From NCBI GenBank assembly GCA_028287455.1, contig JAQBPP010000034.1, positions 1 through 11,473 of the forward strand: a stretch of DNA of 11,473 nt, read 5' to 3'. Shown piece by piece: positions 1-6,680 of the stretch. The stretch comes from Bacilli bacterium. GTDB taxonomy: Bacteria > Bacillota > Bacilli > Tumebacillales > JAQBPP01. The position numbers and the translations under genes were made by a program. Within the stretch, counting starts at the first letter, position 1. Every line of letters starts with the position of its first letter. The notes beneath the pieces are model-generated. The model was not told the origin of the DNA and searched no databases. It saw only the letters and a list, made by a program, of their open reading frames with translations.

Positions 1-284
1 CCGAACGCCCCTTCATAAAATTCCAACAGGATCGGCCAAACTTGATCTTCCGTTAATCCAGTATTGGTTAAAAAGACTTCACGAAATACCTGTTCGTTTG
101 TCTTGTCCACATTATTCGACTGAATCATGGCGTTTGTGGCTGACCATAAGTGTTTGGCCAGCTGATGCTCATCCTGTAAATGCGACAACAATGGCAGCAG
201 CTTCCCCAAATATTCCCGCGTAAAATAGTCTTGGTTGAGCGGTAATAAAGTTCCATCCAGGTCAAATAACAGAGTTTGGAGCAT
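1..284 (-). CDS. HAD-superfamily hydrolase, N-terminal part (runs off left edge)
   Basis: The first 94 residues are visible; the C-terminus lies outside the window. Residues 8-12 read DLDGT, the HAD motif I, in which the first Asp is the phosphoryl-accepting nucleophile and the second acts as acid/base. It sits directly after a short hydrophobic beta strand (LQTLLF), as in the family. The following residues (about 18-94) are helical and fit the start of a C1-type alpha-helical cap. Motifs II-IV are not in view, so the substrate cannot be named; most such proteins are cytoplasmic Mg2+-dependent phosphatases. The ATG at 284 is preceded by GAGG with 7 bases of spacing, and it lies 13 bases after the trmL stop, so the two are probably co-transcribed. 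HAD membership is secure from motif I and its position; the specific function is unknown. Confidence 0.85.
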   Translation of the reverse strand, partial: MLQTLLFDLDGTLLPLNQDYFTREYLGKLLPLLSHLQDEHQLAKHLWSATNAMIQSNNVDKTNEQVFREVFLTNTGLTEDQVWPILLEFYEGAF

Positions 285-297
285 AACGACGCCTCGC

Positions 298-756
298 TTA
301 ACGTAATTTCGGAAAATCCAGCTGCCGTAAAGCCTCGAATGCCACAATCGCCACTGCATTCGATAAATTTAAAGAACGAGCATCATTTAGAATTGGAATG
401 CGGATCACTCGCTCTGGATGTGCTTGCAAGAGCGACAGGGGGAGGCCTTTGGTTTCTTTGCCAAACAAAAGGAAATCGTCCACCTGGTAGCATACTTCGC
501 TGTAACGCTGAGTTCCTTTGGTCGAGGAATACCAGAACCGACCGTTAGGATAAGCCTCAAACAGTTTGTCCAAATTCTCGTGGTAATGAAGATCGAGCAA
601 ATGCCAGTAGTCAAGCCCTGCACGTTTCAACCTGGCATCGTCAGTCGAAAAGCCGAGCGGCTTCACCAAATGCAGCGAGATGCCTGCAGCAGCGCAGGTA
701 CGGGAGATATTCCCAGTATTTGCCGGAATTTCCGGTTCAACCAACACGATATGCAT
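298..756 (-). CDS. trmL: tRNA (cytidine/uridine-34-2'-O)-methyltransferase TrmL (CspR/SPOUT family)
   Basis: The 152-residue product matches the small SPOUT methyltransferases that 2'-O-methylate the wobble nucleotide of tRNA-Leu isoacceptors using S-adenosylmethionine. Visible motifs are PANTGNISRTCAA (residues 11-23), LLFGKETKGLP (96-106) and the knot-forming IPILNDARSLNLSNAVAI (120-137), which contain the SAM-binding and catalytic residues of the family. Length equals the usual 150-160 residues for this minimal, dimeric enzyme. An in-frame extension to 813 exists but is rejected: it would add 19 residues encoded by a GC-rich hairpin, while the ATG at 756 follows GGAAGGATG at proper distance and starts MHIVLVEPEIPANTGN, the canonical N-terminus. 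It lies downstream of the amidase gene and upstream of the HAD gene, all in the same direction. Confidence 0.93.
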   Translation of the reverse strand: MHIVLVEPEIPANTGNISRTCAAAGISLHLVKPLGFSTDDARLKRAGLDYWHLLDLHYHENLDKLFEAYPNGRFWYSSTKGTQRYSEVCYQVDDFLLFGKETKGLPLSLLQAHPERVIRIPILNDARSLNLSNAVAIVAFEALRQLDFPKLR

Positions 757-790
757 GATGTCATCCTTCCAGCGAAAACGAGTGGTACAA

Positions 791-811
791 GGGCCATGAA
801 CGCCATGGCCC
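791..811 (-). terminator. Intergenic perfect hairpin after the amidase gene; possible weak terminator
   Basis: GGGCCATG and CATGGCCC form a perfect 8-base-pair stem around a 5-base loop, 17 bases downstream of the amidase stop codon and upstream of the trmL ribosome binding site. On the minus strand the stem is followed by TTGTACC rather than a proper T run, so it is a poor intrinsic terminator. It may attenuate read-through into trmL or stabilise the upstream mRNA end. The hairpin is directly seen; its role is inferred. Confidence 0.4.
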
Positions 812-828
812 ACTCCTCTTATCCTACA

Positions 829-1791
829 CTATAACGTTATGTGAAAGAAACTGTACTGCGTGTTTTCCGTATAGGCATAGCTGTCCTGATAAGCCCAATA
901 CCTGTGGCGGGAATCAACCGTATGAGCGTTCACAAGCGGATATCCCCGCCCATCAAACCCTGTCACCACTGTATTATGCTGCCAGCGGCTGTTTCCATCC
1001 CAGTCGTAACAGATGACATCCCCCACTTCCAGTGTGCGCGGATCCGCCACCTTTTGTGTATGAGCCGATCGTTCCAAAAACTGTTTCAACGCATGGGCCA
1101 CCGCCCAACTGTAGCTCCAGTTATCACCTCGGCCGCCGCGCTGGCGGTACCACCAACCCTTGGAACGGGACTTCGACCACTCCATCGGGAAACCCCCTGC
1201 ATGCATCACTTGGGAAGCATAATTGGTGCAATCTACTTCGAATCGCTTAAACGCTGGATTCCCCTCATGCCAATACAACTCCGCATACTGAAACGCTTTT
1301 AATCGATCGTAAGGGACGCGCCAATTCGTCGTGGTCAAGGAGAGTTCGGGTTCCACCTTTAGCAATTCAGGCTCACCACCTAAAACCAGATACTCGTCTG
1401 ACCAATAACTGTCAACCACTTTGAGCAGGTCAGAGTGTGGTTGAAGCTGAATGCGCAGTGTGCCAAGGAATGTCCTTTCTTCTTCCTGCAAGTCCATTTG
1501 ATCTCGATAAAGCCAGCGAACGCTGTCATACACCTCCACTTCGGCGTCATCAAACTGATCACTGAGCCAATTCACTACGCCGACTCCGCAGTCGGACGAT
1601 GCAGATACATAGTGGATACCGCGCTCTTCCCCCGCACGCTTCCACCGCTCTCGGGTCTCCAAAAAGTTCTCAATTTGCGCATCAGACGCCATTTTTTGCA
1701 GTTTATCATCCGGTTGAATCCATCCCCGATTGCGTGCGGATAAAAACGAGCGGACGACCTGGCGGACTGCCTGTTCACGATTTTCCGACAT
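829..1791 (-). CDS. Putative amidase-domain protein (Amidase_6-like), no signal peptide
   Basis: This is a 320-residue protein. The C-terminal half (about 170-318) carries the pattern of the putative amidase domain found in Bacillota: DCTNYASQVMHAGG at 187-200, with Cys188 as the expected nucleophile, GDVICYDWDG at 257-266, QHNTVVTG at 271-278 with His272 as a candidate catalytic base, and VNAHTVDS at 287-294. The DCTN..SQ..AGG segment is the hallmark of this NlpC/P60-related papain-like fold. The N-terminal half (1-165) has no motif I recognise. No signal peptide or membrane segment is visible, so the protein should stay in the cytoplasm (or mother cell) unless exported otherwise. The ATG at 1791 is preceded by AAGGGGAT with 10 bases of spacing. 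The gene is divergent from corA. The substrate is unknown; an amide or cell-wall peptide bond is suggested only by the family name. Confidence 0.85.
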   Translation of the reverse strand: MSENREQAVRQVVRSFLSARNRGWIQPDDKLQKMASDAQIENFLETRERWKRAGEERGIHYVSASSDCGVGVVNWLSDQFDDAEVEVYDSVRWLYRDQMDLQEEERTFLGTLRIQLQPHSDLLKVVDSYWSDEYLVLGGEPELLKVEPELSLTTTNWRVPYDRLKAFQYAELYWHEGNPAFKRFEVDCTNYASQVMHAGGFPMEWSKSRSKGWWYRQRGGRGDNWSYSWAVAHALKQFLERSAHTQKVADPRTLEVGDVICYDWDGNSRWQHNTVVTGFDGRGYPLVNAHTVDSRHRYWAYQDSYAYTENTQYSFFHITL

Positions 1792-1879
1792 GCCAATCCC
1801 GATCCCCTTTCCAGAATGAAACTTACACGTTACTATCTATGCATAAGGAAGCTTGACTTAGTAAGGGGATGAATCGAAA

Positions 1880-2809
1880 ATGTTAGTGTATGACCGAAAC
1901 ACAGAGACTGTGCAATCTGTAGAAACGAGACCACCTGCAGCGCATGAAGTGGTTTGGCTGCGTCTGCTCGCTCCTGCGGCTGAAGAGGTCATCCGGGTAG
2001 TGGGAGAAATGTTCAAGTGCCATCATTTGGTTGTGGAAGATTGCATCAAGCATAATCAGCGTCCGAAACTGGATTCCTACCACGACCATGCGATGCTTGC
2101 TTTTTTCCATTTGCATGAAGATTTATCCACCACAGAGCTTGAGATCATCATGGGGAGCAATTTCATCATCACGGTCGCAGCAGAAGAAGTGCCTTACATT
2201 AATGAACTGCACAGCACTTTTTTGGATTTCCCGGAACGGATGGAGCACCCCGGCCGTATTCTCTATTACTTGCTGGACAACGGGGTCGATGAGTATTTGC
2301 GTGTAGTGGACCTGCTGGAAAACGAAATTGAGACGATGGAACAAGCGATTTACAATAATCCTCACATTGCAATTGGCACAAAGGTGTTTGATCTCAAGCG
2401 CAAACTCCACCGCGTGCGCAAATTGTTTTCAGATGAACGAAATGTCATCAGCGCGGTAACACACCAACAATTCCCGTATGTGCGGGAAGAAGCAAATGTG
2501 TATTTTATGGATGTGTTTGATCATCTCAACCGGGTCATTGACTCCACCGATATGTTCCGAGAATCGTTAACCGGACTATTGGACTTGCAGATGTCGATGA
2601 AGGCCGACCGCATGAACGAGATTATGAAAACATTGACCATTGTGTCGACGTTTTTTCTGCCACTTTCATTTATTGCAGGTCTTTATGGTATGAATGTCAA
2701 AGGAGTACCAGAATATAACTGGGAGCACGGTTATGCCTTTGTATGGGGAGTGATCCTGCTCGTTTCAGGGTTTATGGTATGGTACTTTAGAAGGAAAAAG
2801 TGGATCTAA
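1880..2809 (+). CDS. corA: CorA-family magnesium/cobalt transport protein
   Basis: The 309-residue product is a CorA-type divalent cation channel of the cell membrane, which works as a homopentamer and takes up Mg2+ (also Co2+ or Ni2+). The cytoplasmic N-terminal domain spans about residues 1-245 and includes the family signature VVEDCIKHNQRPKLDSY (51-67), followed by long charged helices (about 130-245) that form the funnel. The first membrane helix (about 251-269) ends in the diagnostic YGMN (269-272), the selectivity filter. A periplasm-side loop with acidic residues follows, then a second helix (about 285-302) and the basic C-terminal tail RRKKWI. The ATG at 1880 follows AAGGGGAT with 9 bases of spacing. 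Length is normal and no defect is visible. A dehydrogenase-family gene follows after 44 bases and may be co-transcribed. Confidence 0.95.
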   Translation: MLVYDRNTETVQSVETRPPAAHEVVWLRLLAPAAEEVIRVVGEMFKCHHLVVEDCIKHNQRPKLDSYHDHAMLAFFHLHEDLSTTELEIIMGSNFIITVAAEEVPYINELHSTFLDFPERMEHPGRILYYLLDNGVDEYLRVVDLLENEIETMEQAIYNNPHIAIGTKVFDLKRKLHRVRKLFSDERNVISAVTHQQFPYVREEANVYFMDVFDHLNRVIDSTDMFRESLTGLLDLQMSMKADRMNEIMKTLTIVSTFFLPLSFIAGLYGMNVKGVPEYNWEHGYAFVWGVILLVSGFMVWYFRRKKWI

Positions 2810-2853
2810 TCAAAGTGGATTTTATCAATTTTAGTTTGAGGTGAGGTGAGTTC

Positions 2854-3936
2854 ATGACGCTTGATAAGAAAACAATCGTAGTCATGGGGGGCGACCAGAC
2901 AGGTCAAGAGCTGCTGGAGGAAGCCCTGCGTGTACTCGATCCAAGAGTGACCGGTTTTGCGCTGGACTTTGAACGCTTCGATTTATCGCTCGAAAACCGG
3001 AGGGCCACCCAAAATGCGGTGGTTCATGAGGCTGCAGCAGCGATGAGAACAACTGGACTGGGCATCAAAGCGGCCACGATTACGCCCGAAATCTCAGGGG
3101 ATGTAGGTTCGCCGAACGCGCTTCTGCGCAAAGGAATTGATGGCACAGTCATCATCCGCACCGGTCGACGGATTCCCGGGGTCAACCCGCTTCCAGGAGT
3201 ACATGCCCCGATTTCTGTCGTTCGCATGGCTGTCGATGATGCTTATGGCGCCAAAGAATGGCGTGAGGGCGAAGGGGAAGATGAGACCGCTTACCGAACA
3301 GAAAAGATTTCGCGCAAGATTTGCCGGGCTGTGGCAGAATTTTCATTCATCCAGGCGCGCAGGGTAAAAGCCAAAGTATTTGGCGGTCCGAAATTCACCG
3401 TCTCGCCTATTTATGAAGGAATGTTAAAAGAGGAAATGGATCGCGCCGCCAAAGCTTATGCAGACGTCAGGTACGATCCCCAGTTGATTGACGCTACATA
3501 CGCATTGTTATTGAACACAACCGGTGAACCTTTGGTGATACCGGCATTAAACCGGGACGGCGACTGCCTAAGCGATTTGGTGCTGCAAATGTTTGGCTCC
3601 ATTGCCGGAGCAGAATCTCTGCTGCTGTCAGTCGACGACACGTATCGGCCGAAGACAGTAATGGCTGAGGCACCGCATGGTACTGCCCCTTCCTTGCAAG
3701 GCAAAAATGTGGCCAATCCAATGGCCATGATTTTAGCTGGAGCAGCACTGCTTGCTTATTGCAAGGAAAAACAGGCGGAACTGGCTTCCAGAGCGATTTA
3801 TGAATCGACGTTCGAAGCGATACTGGAAGGTTTTCGAACGGCAGACCTTGGCGGAAACAGCACCACAACCGGTTTTACCGACGAAGTGATCCGGCGAACC
3901 CAAATGAAACTCGAAGTCTGGGCAACCCTTTCCTAA
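2854..3936 (+). CDS. Isocitrate/isopropylmalate dehydrogenase family protein, substrate unassigned
   Basis: This 360-residue protein has the fold of the metal-dependent decarboxylating dehydrogenases. By my alignment with E. coli isocitrate dehydrogenase the substrate and metal residues are all kept: Ser86, Asn88, Arg92, Arg102, Arg124, Tyr131, Lys180, Asp213, Asp237 and Asp241 correspond to S113, N115, R119, R129, R153, Y160, K230, D283, D307 and D311. The N-terminal GGDQTGQE (12-19) replaces the GDGIGPE loop, and HGTAPSLQGKNVANP (275-289) is the cofactor loop. At the position that is Asp in NAD enzymes and Lys in E. coli ICDH there is Ser280, so cofactor preference is unclear. The small domain is shorter than in true E. 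coli-type ICDH. It is probably an active enzyme on a malate-type substrate, but I cannot name it. GAGGTGAGGTGAG precedes the ATG. A terminator overlaps the gene end. Confidence 0.85.
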   Translation: MTLDKKTIVVMGGDQTGQELLEEALRVLDPRVTGFALDFERFDLSLENRRATQNAVVHEAAAAMRTTGLGIKAATITPEISGDVGSPNALLRKGIDGTVIIRTGRRIPGVNPLPGVHAPISVVRMAVDDAYGAKEWREGEGEDETAYRTEKISRKICRAVAEFSFIQARRVKAKVFGGPKFTVSPIYEGMLKEEMDRAAKAYADVRYDPQLIDATYALLLNTTGEPLVIPALNRDGDCLSDLVLQMFGSIAGAESLLLSVDDTYRPKTVMAEAPHGTAPSLQGKNVANPMAMILAGAALLAYCKEKQAELASRAIYESTFEAILEGFRTADLGGNSTTTGFTDEVIRRTQMKLEVWATLS

Positions 3937-3949
3937 GGGCTGCCTTTTT
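3921..3949 (+). terminator. Rho-independent terminator overlapping the end of the dehydrogenase gene
   Basis: GGCA and TGCC pair at the base, then one A-C mismatch, then CCCTT pairs with AAGGG around a TCCT loop (3921-3944), followed directly by five T residues (3945-3949). The TAA stop codon (3934-3936) lies at the loop and start of the 3' arm, so the hairpin begins inside the coding sequence. It should end the corA-dehydrogenase transcript and protect it from running into the convergent transporter gene. In the minus direction no T run follows, so it should not serve the transporter gene. Confidence 0.7.
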
Positions 3950-3971
3950 CACCTTTTAGCAGGACATTTTT

Positions 3972-5270
3972 TCAAATTCCGATCGAATAATCAGTGCCTT
4001 GTTTGCCTTTCAGCCAAGCAGTAATCACAAGCAAGAATCCCAATGAGCCGATTACTCGCGCCACGCTAAGCGTCGTCATCGTGGACCAATAGGGCAGCAG
4101 CTCAAACAGCTTCATTCCGACTATCGGCGCCACAATCGCTGAGACTTGACACAAACTGGTATAAATGGCAATCGCACGCTGTCTGGCCTGCTCTGGAACA
4201 ATTTCCAGCAAGCGATTAAATACGGACTGGTTAAAGCCCGCCGTCACAATTCCTCCAACGAAGTCGTAGATCGAAGGCCACAGCATTGTGGGCGCGTAGA
4301 TCCACAGCAGCGGGGTTAAAGCCAGACTCAGGGCGCAGACAAAAATGGTAAACGCATTGCCTTTGCGGTCGGCATATCTGGCAAATAAAGGGAATCCAAG
4401 CAACGAACCCAATCCGCCCGCCACTGTATCGATACTGATCCAGGTGTTGCTCGCATGCAGAAGATCTACTTTCACTTTCAAGTAGATGGGCCAGGCCGCC
4501 TGCCAGGTGAAAATGAAGACAACTGCACTCGCACAAAACAAATAGAAGGGTCGACCTGCATTAATTTTCCAGCCGTCCGCAAATTGACGCCAGGCCGCAG
4601 GTTTGGATGGCGGCGGGCCCCCTTTGGCTGCGTGAAAGCTTGTTTCTTCCGGCAATTGTTCCACAGGCTCTTCCTCGCTGGGAATGCGCAAACGAATAAA
4701 AAACCACGTTTCAGCAAGCGCCGCCAGAAATCCAATTGTATAGGCTGCCTGATAGTTTAGTGGATAGGCGATTCGATCAATCGCCAATCCGGCGATCAGA
4801 GTGACTAACATGCCAAATGCACCCGCCCAGATATTGCGCTGAGCAAACACCCGGTTGCGGTACTTCTTCGGGATGATTTCCCCCATCATCGATTGCCAGG
4901 ACACACTGATGACAGAAGAAGTTGCTGTGTACACGCCAACCAAACAAATGAGGGTACCCAGTTGTTCACCCGGCAGCCAGGGTACCATCGCCATTAACAG
5001 GTAACAAATTCTGCTGAACAGTAAAATTCCTGCCACAATGTTCTTCTGCTTGCGGAAACGTTCAATTATAAACGCCGCGGGAAACGTTGCAATAATCGTA
5101 AACAGTGCCGGGATCGATGACAGCAGCGCAAACTGTGTATTGCTTGCACCCATGCGCGCGGCCATTACACCTGTGAATGGCAATACAAAATTGTAGCCGA
5201 TTGACCAGGCGATTCCATTGTACAGGTTTGCTCTGACATTATGCCGCAGCACCCGGTATTTGGATTCCAC
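3972..5270 (-). CDS. Major facilitator superfamily (MFS) transporter
   Basis: The 432-residue protein is strongly hydrophobic with about 12 membrane helices in two bundles split by a hydrophilic, Pro- and Glu-rich cytoplasmic loop (about 194-238), the usual MFS layout. A motif-A-like turn (ARYADRKGN, 297-305) lies between helices 8 and 9, and a similar charged turn (IERFRKQKN, 69-77) lies between helices 2 and 3. The substrate cannot be read from the sequence; family members export drugs or move sugars and small metabolites. The start is a GTG at 5270, chosen because TAGGG lies 6 bases upstream and no in-frame ATG is near. It is convergent with the dehydrogenase gene (35 bases between stops) and divergent from the CotS-like gene, so it seems to be a single-gene unit. 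Confidence 0.9.
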   Translation of the reverse strand: MESKYRVLRHNVRANLYNGIAWSIGYNFVLPFTGVMAARMGASNTQFALLSSIPALFTIIATFPAAFIIERFRKQKNIVAGILLFSRICYLLMAMVPWLPGEQLGTLICLVGVYTATSSVISVSWQSMMGEIIPKKYRNRVFAQRNIWAGAFGMLVTLIAGLAIDRIAYPLNYQAAYTIGFLAALAETWFFIRLRIPSEEEPVEQLPEETSFHAAKGGPPPSKPAAWRQFADGWKINAGRPFYLFCASAVVFIFTWQAAWPIYLKVKVDLLHASNTWISIDTVAGGLGSLLGFPLFARYADRKGNAFTIFVCALSLALTPLLWIYAPTMLWPSIYDFVGGIVTAGFNQSVFNRLLEIVPEQARQRAIAIYTSLCQVSAIVAPIVGMKLFELLPYWSTMTTLSVARVIGSLGFLLVITAWLKGKQGTDYSIGI

Positions 5271-5306
5271 ACATTTCCCTACTTTCCAAACTTTCTTACC
5301 TTAGGC

Positions 5307-5315
5307 AGTATAACA
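5307..5315 (-). promoter_or_regulatory. Extended -10 promoter candidate for the MFS transporter gene
   Basis: Read on the minus strand this is TGTTATACT, an extended -10 (TGnTATAnT) with a 5-of-6 match to TATAAT. It lies 36 bases upstream of the GTG start and would give a leader of about 30 bases. No convincing -35 box lies 16-18 bases upstream, which is tolerated by extended -10 promoters. Confidence 0.4.
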
Positions 5316-5435
5316 GGAGCGAGCATTAAGGTACATGAAACTATTGTTGGCAATTGACAAGCACTTACAGGGGCCTGCTGCTCATAATCTGTACTACCCT
5401 CAGTGGTAAAACTGATGAATGGAGGGGAGACTGCC

Positions 5436-6680
5436 ATGGCAACACCTACCTGGAGCCAATTCTTGGGTCGTGTCGTCAAAGAATTCATGACACCACCCGC
5501 ATTTATTCAACCCGGGAAACAGACACAGGCTTCGACAGACAAAAAAAAAACAGTTAAAAATGATGACGATGCTCCAGTCGTCCAGAAACAATTCGCTCCC
5601 GTCAAACGTCCAAAGCGCGTGGTGACGACCGATCAGAACCTCGCTAAACCGCCTGTTGTAACCTCAGCTACCGTAGTACGATCGGCCACTTTCGGCATCC
5701 CGGAAGAAGTATTGGAAAGTTTCCAAATCAAGGCTTATAAATTGGAACCGATTGGCTCATTGGTGCGAGCCCGTACACAGGCGGGAACTTATTTGCTCAA
5801 AAGAACTGATTTGCCAAATGATCGGATCCTGTTTATGGATCAGGCCCTGCAATTTGCGGCGCAAAATCATTTCACGAAAGCGGCGCAGTTTGTGCATACC
5901 CGCAAAGGACAACCATTTACTACACATAAAGGCATCAATTATTACTGCACCAAGTGGATTCATGGATCAGAATGCGATTTTACCTCTTATCCCCAGCTGG
6001 AAGAAGCGGCCAAAACACTCGCAGAATTTCACCAGGCGACCGGGGGATTCTCTTCACCCAAGTACTCTCCCGCTCCTGCCTACTCAATCGCAGAGCAGCT
6101 GCGCGCCAGACAGCAGAATTTGCGCAAATATGCGCGCCTTGCGCGAACCGGCCGCGCGCCGGGTGAAATTGACCAGTGGGTCCGCACTCAGCTTAGCAGC
6201 TATCGCGAACAGGCCAAGCGCGCTGTCGCCATTCTGGAGCTGCCGGAATGTCAGGCTGAAATGACCAAACAGCAGGAACAGCCTGCCCTGTGCCATCTGA
6301 ATGTTACCTCCCACAACTTGATTTATACTTCAACCCACGAGGTTGAATTACTCGATTTCGACTTAATGACATTCGGTCCGCGCGTGCTGGATATCGGGCA
6401 TTTGCTAAGGAGAAGTTTGCAGGTGAATAATTGGTCGAAACAGTGCGCAGTCACGCAGTTGGTAGCGGCGAACAACCTAAGTCAGCTGTCGTTTGAGGAG
6501 TATTTGATCATTCAAGGGCTGCTTACATTCCCAATCCGTCTTTGGCGAGTGCTCTCCAATTATTATGACAAAGGCGTAAGCGAAGGGGCGATGGAATGGC
6601 TGAATTTGATCGAACAGCAAGAGGCAGCCAGGGAAAGCTTCTTGTCTTTATACAGTCAGCAAGTCACCCATTATGAGTAA
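5436..6680 (+). CDS. CotS-like spore coat kinase-fold protein with degenerate catalytic loop
   Basis: The 414-residue protein resembles the CotS/CotI/YutH coat proteins, which have the aminoglycoside-phosphotransferase (protein-kinase-like) fold. Residues 1-90 are a polar, Lys- and Pro-rich, probably disordered region. The kinase-like part runs from about 95: YLLKRT (119-124) fits the nucleotide-binding Lys strand, WIHG (174-177) the hinge region, HLNVTSHN (287-294) the catalytic loop, and LLDFDLMTFGPRVLDIG (305-321) the metal-binding strand. The usual HGDxxxxN Asp is Asn289, so phosphotransfer may be lost while the fold stays. The ATG at 5436 is chosen over an in-frame ATG at 5403 because GGAGGGGA lies just upstream. 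A run of ten A residues (5541-5550) lies early in the gene. It overlaps queG tail-to-tail by 17 bases. The coat role is inferred from family only. Confidence 0.72.
   Translation: MATPTWSQFLGRVVKEFMTPPAFIQPGKQTQASTDKKKTVKNDDDAPVVQKQFAPVKRPKRVVTTDQNLAKPPVVTSATVVRSATFGIPEEVLESFQIKAYKLEPIGSLVRARTQAGTYLLKRTDLPNDRILFMDQALQFAAQNHFTKAAQFVHTRKGQPFTTHKGINYYCTKWIHGSECDFTSYPQLEEAAKTLAEFHQATGGFSSPKYSPAPAYSIAEQLRARQQNLRKYARLARTGRAPGEIDQWVRTQLSSYREQAKRAVAILELPECQAEMTKQQEQPALCHLNVTSHNLIYTSTHEVELLDFDLMTFGPRVLDIGHLLRRSLQVNNWSKQCAVTQLVAANNLSQLSFEEYLIIQGLLTFPIRLWRVLSNYYDKGVSEGAMEWLNLIEQQEAARESFLSLYSQQVTHYE

Noticed and set aside
757..813. In-frame 19-residue N-terminal extension of TrmL
   Set aside because: It is encoded by the intergenic hairpin and lacks a ribosome binding site, while the ATG at 756 has one and gives the canonical TrmL N-terminus.
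418..834. 138-codon open frame on the plus strand opposite trmL
   Set aside because: Antisense to trmL, whose SPOUT motifs are all present on the minus strand; no ribosome binding site or family match.
841..1302. 153-codon open frame on the plus strand opposite the amidase gene
   Set aside because: It runs antisense to a well-supported coding sequence with clear motifs, has no good ribosome binding site and no recognisable domain; it is a shadow frame.
1802..1870. Perfect 8-base inverted repeat ATCCCCTT (1802-1809) / AAGGGGAT (1863-1870) in the amidase-corA divergent region
   Set aside because: Both arms are the Shine-Dalgarno sequences of the two divergent genes (10 and 9 bases before their ATGs), so the symmetry is explained without an operator.
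3494..3868. 124-codon open frame on the minus strand inside the dehydrogenase gene
   Set aside because: Opposite strand of a gene with ten conserved catalytic residues; composition is typical of a reverse-frame shadow.
5354..5388. TTGACA (5354-5359) and CATAAT (5383-5388) upstream of the CotS-like gene
   Set aside because: The spacing is 23 bases, too long for a sigma-A promoter. CATAATCTG resembles a sigma-K -10 (CATAnnnTA) with one mismatch, but no well-spaced -35 supports it.
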